From the NCBI GenBank assembly GCA_030691665.1, contig JAUYDU010000399.1:1-5285 (forward strand): a stretch of 5,285 nucleotides of DNA, in the 5' to 3' direction. The stretch is from Chloroflexota bacterium (GTDB lineage Bacteria > Chloroflexota > Dehalococcoidia > SM23-28-2). Of this stretch, positions 1 through 5,285 are shown piece after piece (within the stretch, counting starts at the first letter, position 1; every line of letters begins with the position of its first letter). Made by a program: the position numbers and the translations under genes. The notes beneath the pieces were generated by a model, which had not been told where the DNA came from, did no database searches, and saw nothing but the letters and a program-made list of their open reading frames with translations.

Positions 1-1115
<1,115 letters not shown>

Positions 1116-1179
1116 TCCGCATGCCCCTTGTCACGCTCGGATAGGTCGCAGCCAGCAACCATTCTTTTCGGATACGGAC

Positions 1180-1208
1180 AACCTAACCCCCTTTGTCGGC
1201 CGTGTCAA
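1180..1208 (-). promoter_or_regulatory. Promoter of the sigma factor gene
   Basis: On the minus strand a perfect -35 box TTGACA (1208-1203) is followed by a 17-base spacer and the -10 box TAGGTT (1185-1180), which matches TATAAT at 3 of 6 positions. Transcription would start near 1173 and leave a leader of about 58 bases before the GTG at 1115. The ideal -35 and spacer favour recognition by the housekeeping sigma, so the gene may feed its own transcription. This is sequence matching only. Confidence 0.6.
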
Positions 1209-1554
1209 GGTTCCAAACCGGTCTATGGAGGTGCTTCTCTTGCAGGATAGACCTCGTTTGGCGGCAGCGCCGGCTGGCCAGGGTTGGTGGCCTCGATCCA
1301 GTGGCACCCTCGGGACAACGGCTCGCCGTGCTGGGCGGCATTGGACACAACGTCGTTCGGTTCAATCGAAGCTTCGATGCCTCAGCTAGGTTGTGGCCTG
1401 TGATACTGGGGCAACAGGGTCAACCGAGTCGCTCCCCTGCGTTCTAGGATATACGCGTCTCTTTGCGTCGTGAGGCGCCTTCACCGTACGCTGACTCCAC
1501 GCAACGCCTCTGGGTATCGGACTACGAGAAGGTTCGAAATCCCCGCAAAGGGCC
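1209..1554. other. Gene-free spacer between divergent promoters
   Basis: These bases lie between the two -35 boxes of the divergently oriented sigma factor and DUF5679 promoters. I see no convincing coding frame: short open frames on both strands lack a good ribosome site and read as arginine- and serine-rich sequence with no motif. No tRNA, rRNA or known small RNA is recognisable. A stretch at 1532-1542 resembles a tRNA T-loop, but its flanks do not pair. The spacer contains a 14-base palindrome at 1365-1378 and paired short inverted repeats at 1463-1510. Confidence 0.6.
1365..1378. repeat. Perfect 14-base palindrome
   Basis: ATCGAAGCTTCGAT is its own reverse complement. It lies in the spacer about 157 bases upstream of the sigma factor -35 and 177 bases upstream of the DUF5679 -35. 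Such symmetry fits a site for a dimeric DNA-binding protein, but its distance from both promoters and the lack of a second copy leave the role open. Confidence 0.45.
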
Positions 1555-1583
1555 TTGACAATGGTCGCAGATATGAGTATATC
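1555..1583 (+). promoter_or_regulatory. Strong sigma-70 promoter of the DUF5679 gene
   Basis: A perfect -35 TTGACA (1555-1560), a 17-base spacer and a -10 TATATC (1578-1583) lie just upstream of the DUF5679 gene. Transcription should start near 1590, giving a leader of about 24 bases that holds the ribosome site AAGGAGGTG (1600-1608). This is the most consensus-like promoter in the window and suggests substantial expression of the small protein. Confidence 0.7.
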
Positions 1584-1585
1584 TG
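1568..1585. promoter_or_regulatory. Operator-like inverted repeat over the DUF5679 -10 box
   Basis: The repeat CAGATAT-GAGT-ATATCTG has perfect 7-base arms and a 4-base centre. It spans the spacer end and the whole -10 box of the DUF5679 promoter, so a protein bound here would block polymerase. A TATATC-type -10 within AT-rich sequence can create some symmetry by chance, so the operator role is inference. Confidence 0.4.
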
Positions 1586-1613
1586 TGGCTACGAATCACA
1601 AGGAGGTGCCCTG

Positions 1614-1754
1614 ATGGAGGCCTACTGCTTCAAGTGCCGCGCCAAGAGGGAGATCCGAGGGGCGAAGAAGGTGACCCTGAAGAACGGCCGCCCAGCCACT
1701 CAGGGGACTTGCCCCATCTGCAGCACCAAGCTCTTCCGCATCGGCAAGGCCTAG
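1614..1754 (+). CDS. Small DUF5679-type zinc-ribbon protein
   Basis: This 46-residue protein carries two CxxC knuckles, C5-F-K-C8 and C33-P-I-C36, which would bind one zinc ion. Between them lies a basic segment with the motif VTLKNGRPATQGTCP, and the protein ends in TKLFRIGKA. The layout matches the DUF5679 family, short single-domain proteins of unknown function. The frame is open further upstream to 1470. I chose the ATG at 1614 because AAGGAGGTG lies 5 bases upstream and the family begins close to the first knuckle; the longer start would also lie upstream of the promoter. The gene has its own strong promoter with a palindrome over the -10. Basic ribbons of this size often bind nucleic acid or ribosomes, but no function is established here. 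A hairpin follows the stop. Confidence 0.88.
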   Translation: MEAYCFKCRAKREIRGAKKVTLKNGRPATQGTCPICSTKLFRIGKA

Positions 1755-1758
1755 CGGG

Positions 1759-1779
1759 GCCTGGCACCAAAGACCAGGC
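1759..1779. terminator. Hairpin after the DUF5679 stop, possible terminator
   Basis: GCCTGG (1759-1764) pairs with CCAGGC (1774-1779) across a 9-base loop, starting 4 bases after the stop codon. No T-tract follows on either strand, so it is not a classic intrinsic terminator. Its position still fits 3'-end formation or transcript protection. It could also serve the weak minus-strand frame that ends at 1779. Confidence 0.35.
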
Positions 1780-2195
1780 TAGTCACACTGCTTGCCCTGC
1801 GCATTGGCTGTGGGGTAGCGCGACTGAACGGCCCAGTCAGCTACTCCAGGTTGCATGAGCCGCTCCAGAAGCGTTCGCACGGTGGCCGGCGCTACGAACG
1901 GTTCGCGCCTTGCCCAGTGCGCCATGGCAGCCGTTCGCGCAGCCCGCTGACGCCCTGGAGACGGTGGGCGTTCGCCATCCGGCCCCCGCAGGACCACCGC
2001 CTGCTGGGCCGGCAGTTGGCTCTCCTTTGTCTGACGCGTGCTCGCCATCCTATAACAGGCCTACCCATGACCGAGTACCGAGTGGCCAGTCCGATACAAC
2101 AGGCAGTGGGCTGTGTCATCCAGCGAAGCGCGGCTGAGAGACTGAACCGGCCAATGGATGCGGTGTCCAAGCCGTCGTTGGGGGGAGTATCACTA

Positions 2196-2221
2196 CGGGG
2201 AGCCTAGATGTCTATTCCCCG
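2196..2221. repeat. Inverted repeat, interrupted hairpin
   Basis: CGGGGA (2196-2201) pairs with TCCCCG (2216-2221). Inside, TAGA (2205-2208) faces TCTA (2211-2214), so an extended stem-loop is possible. No T-run follows on either strand. It lies about 400 bases before htpX in sequence without genes, and no function can be assigned. Confidence 0.35.
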
Positions 2222-2341
2222 AACTGTTGCCCTGTCAAGCCCGCGTGCTGGCCTCGCGGCAATTGGGCACTGTAGGAGTTTGAGGAACGCATGCCGGATT
2301 GCCTGGCTTGGACCCGATGCGTTGTCCTTTCTTTGTTCCTG

Positions 2342-2396
2342 GTGGGCCATATCCTGGTAGCTTCCTGCACGGTAGGCATGCCCACGGCTGGCCCAC
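2342..2396. repeat. Eight-base inverted repeat followed by TTTT
   Basis: GTGGGCCA (2342-2349) is the exact reverse complement of TGGCCCAC (2389-2396), with a 39-base interior. The interior includes GCCCAC at 2380-2385, which could pair instead with part of the left arm. A TTTT run begins 4 bases after the right arm (2400-2403). It resembles a loose terminator for plus-strand transcripts from the gene-free stretch, or the end of a small RNA. The long loop lowers confidence. Confidence 0.3.
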
Positions 2397-2498
2397 ATGT
2401 TTTCTGATTCGCCACACTGGAGACAGCCAGGGGACGTATCTGTAGTGGGTTAATAGAGTTGGATAAGCCAAAGCCTTGTTGAGGCCATCAAAACCCGT

Positions 2499-2541
2499 GA
2501 CAGTGAGCCAGGGCGCCACGCTGGTCGAGTCTGGCGCTGTC
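2499..2541. promoter_or_regulatory. Imperfect inverted repeat upstream of the htpX -10 box
   Basis: GACAG (2499-2503) and GCCAG (2507-2511) on the left pair with CTGGC (2531-2535) and CTGTC (2537-2541) on the right, giving ten pairs with a 3-against-1 internal loop. The right arm covers the position where the -35 box should be, 8 bases before the TATAAT. An activator or repressor site is possible. It does not resemble the CIRCE element known for HrcA control of heat-shock genes. Confidence 0.3.
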
Positions 2542-2549
2542 CACGGCAG

Positions 2550-2555
2550 TATAAT
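2550..2555 (+). promoter_or_regulatory. Probable -10 box of the htpX promoter
   Basis: A perfect TATAAT lies 61 bases before the htpX start codon. At the ideal 17-base spacing the -35 position reads GAGTCT, which is poor, and there is no TG extension. The promoter may therefore need an activator, consistent with the inverted repeat directly upstream. The leader would be about 55 bases. Confidence 0.45.
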
Positions 2556-2616
2556 TGGAAGTTTCGGCGTATGAGTTGAGCAAGTCCGCAAAGCGTACCG
2601 ACAAAGGTAGGGACCC

Positions 2617-3477
2617 ATGAGCATGTTCAAGACCGTCACCCTTATGCTGGTCCTCTCGGGGCTATTGCTGGTGGCCGGGGCCTTCTTCGGCGGCATACCG
2701 GGCATCATAATGGCCCTGGTGTTCTCCCTACTGCTGAACTTCGTGACCTACTGGTTCAGCGACAAGCTGGTGCTGTCCATGTCCCACGCCCACGAGGTCT
2801 CTGAGAATGATGACCGGGAGCTGCACCAGATAGTCTCCGAGCAGGCCACCCTGGCGCGCATCCCCAAGCCCAAGGTGTACGTCATCCAGTCCGATTCTCC
2901 AAACGCCTTCGCAACGGGGCGCAGCCCCAAGCACGCCGCCGTGGCCGTCACGACGGGCATCCAGCGGCTGCTCACTCGCCAGGAGCTGGGCGGCGTGATA
3001 GCCCACGAGTTGGCCCACGTAGGCAACCGGGACACCTTGATAATGACCGTGGCGGCCACCATGGCCGGGGCCATCGCCATGATAGCCACCATAGCCCAGT
3101 GGAGCATGTTCTTCGGGGGCATGGGCGGCGGGCGAGACGACCGGCGCGGCGGCAGCCCCGTCGCCCTCATAGGGCTCCTGGTGGTAATCATCGTCATGCC
3201 CCTGGTGGCAACCCTGGTGAGGCTGGCCATCTCCCGAGCGCGGGAGTACCAGGCCGACGCCACTGGCGCCCGCACCTCCGGCCAGCCCTTCGCACTGGCC
3301 GACGCCCTGGAGAAGCTGGAGGCCGGCGCTCATCAGCGCCCCATGAAGGTGAACGAGGGGACTGCCCACCTATTCATAGTGAACCCCTTGAGCGCCAAGT
3401 CGGTGGGCAACATGTTCTCCACCCATCCACCTATCGCTGAACGCGCGAAGCGGCTGCGGGCCATGCGCTCATTCTAG
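2617..3477 (+). CDS. htpX: Membrane-bound zinc metalloprotease HtpX (M48B)
   Basis: HtpX is an inner-membrane endoprotease that cuts damaged or misfolded membrane proteins, in partnership with FtsH in E. coli. The 286-residue length is normal for the family. Two hydrophobic segments (about 6-24 and 27-46) open the protein. The zinc site HELAH has ligands H130 and H134 with catalytic E131. The third ligand should be E210 in SRAREYQAD, the family's conserved SRxxEYxAD motif. Two further hydrophobic stretches, about 141-163 and 182-204, flank a glycine- and arginine-rich loop (167-179). The end includes the typical FSTHPP motif (267-272). The ATG at 2617 follows AAAGGTAGGGA (2603-2613); an ATG at 2623 is a weaker alternative. 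All catalytic residues are present, so the enzyme should be active. It is followed after 18 bases by the epimerase gene, probably in the same transcript. Confidence 0.95.
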   Translation: MSMFKTVTLMLVLSGLLLVAGAFFGGIPGIIMALVFSLLLNFVTYWFSDKLVLSMSHAHEVSENDDRELHQIVSEQATLARIPKPKVYVIQSDSPNAFATGRSPKHAAVAVTTGIQRLLTRQELGGVIAHELAHVGNRDTLIMTVAATMAGAIAMIATIAQWSMFFGGMGGGRDDRRGGSPVALIGLLVVIIVMPLVATLVRLAISRAREYQADATGARTSGQPFALADALEKLEAGAHQRPMKVNEGTAHLFIVNPLSAKSVGNMFSTHPPIAERAKRLRAMRSF

Positions 3478-3495
3478 GCGGAGTGTCAGACTAGA

Positions 3496-4446
3496 TTGGC
3501 AAGAGCGAAGAGTGTGCTAGTGACGGGTGGGGCCGGCTTCATCGGCTCTCACGTGGTTGACAGGCTTGTCTCTCTGGGCCACAGGGTGGCTGTCATTGAC
3601 GACTTGAGCACGGGCCGCCGCCAGAACCCGAACCCTAGCGCCGTCTTGCACCAGACAAACGTAGCCTCTCAGTCGGTGCAGGAGGTCTTCGAGAGGGAGC
3701 ACCCGGAGGTTGTGTTCCACCTGGCGGCGCGGGCCAGCGTCTCTGCCTCGGTGCGGGAGCCGGCCGTGGACGCCGAGACCAACGTGCTGGGCGCCATCCG
3801 CGTCCTGGAGGCGGCCCATCTGTTCGGGACCCGGAAGGTAGTGTACACCTCCACCGGCGGCGCGCTCTACGGCGAGCCGGAGCGACTCCCCTGCGACGAG
3901 CGCCACCCAATACGCCCGCTGGCGCCCTACGGCACTTCAAAGTACGTGGGTGAGCTGTACGTGGAGCTTTTCCACCGTCTTCACAATCTGGACTACACCA
4001 TCCTGCGGTACGGCAACGTCTATGGCCCCCGTCAAAACCCCTACGGCGAGGCGGGCGTGATAGCTATCTTCGGCGGGCTCATGCTGGCTGGCAAACAGCC
4101 CATCATCAACGGATCGGGAGAGCAGGAGCGGGACTTCGTCTTTGTGTCCGACGTGGTTGAGGCCAACGTGCTGGCCCTCGAGAAGGGCAGCGGGCAGGCG
4201 TTCAACATCGGCTCTGGCGTGGGCGCGTCCGTCAACCGCGTATTCGACCTGCTGCGCCAGGCTACCGGTTACACGGGCGGACCAGTTCATGGACCGGCGC
4301 TCCCAGGCGAGGTGTTCAAGATATACCTGGACAGCTCTCTGGCCCGCCGGGAGTTGGGCTGGAGGCCGCAGGTCTCCCTGGAGGAGGGGCTGAGGCTGAC
4401 TGTTGACCACCTGCGCAGAGAGGCCCAGCTTCAGGGCGCGTCCTGA
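3496..4446 (+). CDS. NAD-dependent sugar-nucleotide epimerase, UDP-glucose 4-epimerase type
   Basis: This is a cytoplasmic extended short-chain dehydrogenase that likely interconverts UDP-glucose and UDP-galactose, or the N-acetyl forms, for polysaccharide or glycolipid synthesis. The 316 residues show the NAD-binding TGGAGFIG (10-17) and the acidic DDLSTG (35-40), which contacts the adenosine ribose. FHLAA (74-78) and the active-site YxxxK (Y145, K149) follow. T120, 25 residues before the tyrosine, takes the place of the catalytic Ser/Thr in STGGALYGEP. RYGNVYGPRQ and GEQERDFVFVSDV are typical of the substrate half of GalE-like enzymes. The start is TTG at 3496: an in-frame stop at 3475 excludes anything longer, the Rossmann fold begins at residue 5, and GCGGAG lies 12 bases upstream. 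Other members of the superfamily, such as dTDP-sugar dehydratases or GDP-sugar epimerases, are less likely, and substrate cannot be fixed from sequence. Confidence 0.9.
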   Translation: MARAKSVLVTGGAGFIGSHVVDRLVSLGHRVAVIDDLSTGRRQNPNPSAVLHQTNVASQSVQEVFEREHPEVVFHLAARASVSASVREPAVDAETNVLGAIRVLEAAHLFGTRKVVYTSTGGALYGEPERLPCDERHPIRPLAPYGTSKYVGELYVELFHRLHNLDYTILRYGNVYGPRQNPYGEAGVIAIFGGLMLAGKQPIINGSGEQERDFVFVSDVVEANVLALEKGSGQAFNIGSGVGASVNRVFDLLRQATGYTGGPVHGPALPGEVFKIYLDSSLARRELGWRPQVSLEEGLRLTVDHLRREAQLQGAS

Positions 4447-4449
4447 CGC

Positions 4450-4458
4450 TGGTATGAT
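4450..4458 (+). promoter_or_regulatory. Extended -10 promoter before the truncated flavoprotein
   Basis: TGG-TATGAT (4450-4458) is an extended -10 element, starting 4 bases after the epimerase stop. The -35 position at 17-base spacing reads TTCAGG (4430-4435), which is weak and lies inside the epimerase gene; extended -10 promoters tolerate this. Transcription would start near 4465 and read through the truncated flavoprotein into the zinc-ribbon and winged-helix frames. Confidence 0.5.
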
Positions 4459-4487
4459 GGCCCCCGAAAATCGAGAGGGGAGAACAG

Positions 4488-4580
4488 ATGGCGATTAGCT
4501 ACTACGTAATCATCGTTGGCGGTGGCGCCGCTGGGCTCAGCGCGGCTCAGGTAGCCCTTTGGCGCACCACCGAACAATGA
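4488..4580 (+). pseudogene. Truncated thioredoxin-reductase-like flavoprotein, N-terminus only
   Basis: The frame encodes 30 residues. It starts with MAISYYVIIVGGGAAGLSAA, the beta strand and GxGxxG phosphate loop that open TrxB and related two-dinucleotide-binding flavoproteins by gripping FAD. After about residue 23 the similarity ends and the frame stops at 4578-4580, whereas the complete family has about 300 residues. A strong ribosome site, GAGGGGAG (4475-4482), and an extended -10 promoter precede it, so the start region is that of a real gene. I found no continuation in the other two frames downstream. The likeliest reading is a gene cut by deletion or insertion with a junction near 4545-4565. 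A translated leader peptide, or an assembly chimera, is possible. Which flavoprotein it came from cannot be settled from so few residues. Confidence 0.65.
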
Positions 4581-4620
4581 CCGAGTAACACGACGGAAAG
4601 TGGAACCGAGAAGGTGAGCG

Positions 4621-5106
4621 ATGCCTGGGCTTCTGAGATGTCTTACCTGTGGGAAGCCCCTGAGCGACGACGAGCTAGAACATGGTCATAAGTGTCAGAG
4701 GACTGAGTCGATGGCAGCAGAAGGCGCGAAGGTTCGGGAAGGGAACGCCAGTCAAGACCCACAAGAGCTTCTCGTTGGTCCACGCTGTAAGCACAGGTCG
4801 CTCCAGTTTGACGGGCTATTCCTCATGTCGCAGTGTCGGAACAGGAGAAACGTATGCGCACGTTCACGGAACAGGACACTGCCTCAGCAGCATCCTGCTG
4901 GAGCGTTTCCCCAGTCCCAAGCCGGACCGGGCCTTTGTGGCTGGGGTCATCCTCATGTCCCCCAGGGTGGTGGTGACGGAGGAGGGCTGGTGCTTCTACG
5001 GGCGTCCCCGTCAAAAGCTGGTGCGCCTGGTGGAGGTGCTGAGGGAGTCCGGGACTCCGCTGCACGTACACACCATCAAAGAGCGGTTGAACCAACGGTT
5101 GAGTGA
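4621..5106 (+). CDS. Zinc-ribbon N-terminus, reading frame probably broken later
   Basis: The first 25 residues look real: MPGLLRCLTCGKPLSDDELE with C7, C10, H22 and C25 makes a compact CxxC...HxxC zinc ribbon. AAGGTGA (4612-4618) is a good ribosome site for the ATG. A possible second, degenerate knuckle is PRCKHRSLQFDGLFLMSQC at about 54-72. From about residue 80 the translation becomes proline-, glycine- and arginine-rich with no family character, while the +1 frame becomes clearly coding. Hence the 161-residue product is unlikely to be a normal protein as it stands. I infer that the ribbon once belonged to the winged-helix domain in the other frame and that an indel between roughly 4690 and 4890 separated them. 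The alternative is a short ribbon protein whose tail is noise. Confidence 0.35.
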   Translation: MPGLLRCLTCGKPLSDDELEHGHKCQRTESMAAEGAKVREGNASQDPQELLVGPRCKHRSLQFDGLFLMSQCRNRRNVCARSRNRTLPQQHPAGAFPQSQAGPGLCGWGHPHVPQGGGDGGGLVLLRASPSKAGAPGGGAEGVRDSAARTHHQRAVEPTVE

Positions 5107-5215
5107 GCCCTCCACCTCCCATGCGGTGAACGAGTTCCTGAGTCGGGAGACGCAGGTGTTCGTCCGCGTGGGGCCTGGGACGTTTGCACTGCGCGAGTGG
5201 GGTAACGAAAGGTAG
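4682..5215 (+). CDS. Protein with C-terminal winged-helix (HARE-HTH-like) domain
   Basis: The C-terminal half is convincingly coding: from about 4890 the third codon positions are strongly GC-rich. Residues 108-174 show a helix KLVRLVEVLRESG, a second helix HTIKERLNQRL, a third around HAVNEFLSRE, and the closing wing FVRVGPGTFALREWG. This layout resembles HARE-HTH winged helices, such as the N-terminus of RNA polymerase delta and C-terminal tails of sigma-like proteins, which bind DNA or polymerase. Residues 1-60 have no recognisable features and low complexity. The ATG at 4682 has no good ribosome site and lies inside the zinc-ribbon frame that starts at 4621. A later in-frame ATG at 4955 would leave little more than the domain. 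The true protein may instead begin at 4621 and change frame. Function is unknown; DNA binding is the best guess. Confidence 0.55.
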   Translation: MVISVRGLSRWQQKARRFGKGTPVKTHKSFSLVHAVSTGRSSLTGYSSCRSVGTGETYAHVHGTGHCLSSILLERFPSPKPDRAFVAGVILMSPRVVVTEEGWCFYGRPRQKLVRLVEVLRESGTPLHVHTIKERLNQRLSEPSTSHAVNEFLSRETQVFVRVGPGTFALREWGNER

Positions 5216-5285
5216 GCGCCCGAGCTCACCCAACAATCTGTTGAAATGTGACATGGTGGGCGCGATGTGGTGGCGGGGGTAGCGG

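Larger units (their letters stand above)
1755..2616. other. Long stretch without a convincing gene
   Basis: Several open frames exist here, but none has a recognisable domain, and most are arginine-, proline- and serine-rich, as expected for shadow frames in GC-rich DNA. The least poor is an 89-codon minus-strand frame, 2048-1779. It has moderately high third-position GC, but it lacks a ribosome site and its second-position GC is about as high as non-coding sequence would give. No tRNA, rRNA, RNase P, tmRNA or SRP RNA hallmark was found. The stretch holds inverted repeats at 2196-2221, 2342-2396 and 2499-2541, and four GTTCGC words between 1873 and 1975. It may be eroded DNA, a regulatory region, or host to an unrecognised RNA. 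Confidence 0.55.

Noticed and set aside
1520..1550. tRNA-like T-arm (GGTTCGAAATCC)
   Set aside because: The loop sequence fits, but the flanking five bases on each side pair poorly and no acceptor, D or anticodon arm can be placed upstream.
1851..2207. 118-codon plus-strand frame in the gene-free stretch
   Set aside because: It is arginine- and proline-rich without coding-like codon bias, ribosome site or domain.
2235..2708. 157-codon minus-strand frame reaching into htpX
   Set aside because: It has no ribosome site or recognisable motif, and its 5' end overlaps the htpX start region on the other strand.
2728..3369. 213-codon minus-strand frame over htpX
   Set aside because: It is a glycine- and histidine-rich shadow of the htpX frame with no domain; the plus strand has the full M48 motif set.
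2067..4587. An 11-base word, ATGACCGAGTA, shared by 2067-2077 and 4577-4587
   Set aside because: A few matches of this length are expected by chance in 5 kb, and the flanks do not match, so it is not evidence of a target-site or transposition repeat.
5228..5242. Small inverted repeat CAACA-ATC-TGTTG after the winged-helix stop
   Set aside because: Five-base arms with a three-base loop and no T-tract are too weak to call a terminator.
4823..5254. 143-codon minus-strand frame at the right end
   Set aside because: It is a shadow of the winged-helix frame, which has better codon bias and a recognisable C-terminal motif.

Overview
The window looks like a GC-rich bacterial chromosome fragment. 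My best guess is Chloroflexota, in or near the Dehalococcoidia/SAR202 part of that phylum. This rests on a 46-residue DUF5679-type zinc-ribbon protein, which I associate with that phylum, and on a group-1 sigma factor with a long insert between regions 1.2 and 2.1. It is inference; no phylogeny was possible.

Layout. Positions 1-1115 (minus strand) hold the N-terminal 371 residues of a primary sigma factor (RpoD/SigA) that continues past the left edge. It is driven by a TTGACA-17-TAGGTT promoter. A gene-poor spacer follows, and then a divergent, consensus-like promoter (TTGACA-17-TATATC) feeds the DUF5679 gene at 1614-1754. Positions 1755-2616 are about 860 bp with no convincing gene, only several inverted repeats and one weak minus-strand reading frame. 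HtpX, a membrane-bound M48 zinc metalloprotease, lies at 2617-3477. Eighteen bases later, an NAD-dependent sugar-nucleotide epimerase of the UDP-glucose 4-epimerase type runs from 3496 to 4446, probably in one operon with htpX.

The right end is disturbed. An extended -10 promoter and a good Shine-Dalgarno site lead into the first 25 or so codons of a thioredoxin-reductase-like flavoprotein (4488-4580). That frame then runs into unrelated sequence and stops. Directly after it, an N-terminal zinc-ribbon reading frame starts at 4621, while a C-terminal winged-helix (HARE-HTH-like) domain lies in a different, overlapping frame that ends at 5215. This pattern suggests a frameshifted or chimeric gene. 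The last 70 bases carry nothing I can assign.

Functionally the window combines housekeeping transcription (sigma factor), membrane protein quality control (HtpX) and sugar-nucleotide metabolism (epimerase) with small zinc-ribbon proteins of unknown role. I see no CRISPR array, tRNA, rRNA, transposase or phage gene, and no clear new biological system. The most unusual parts are the truncated flavoprotein with its two-frame neighbour and the long gene-free spacer.
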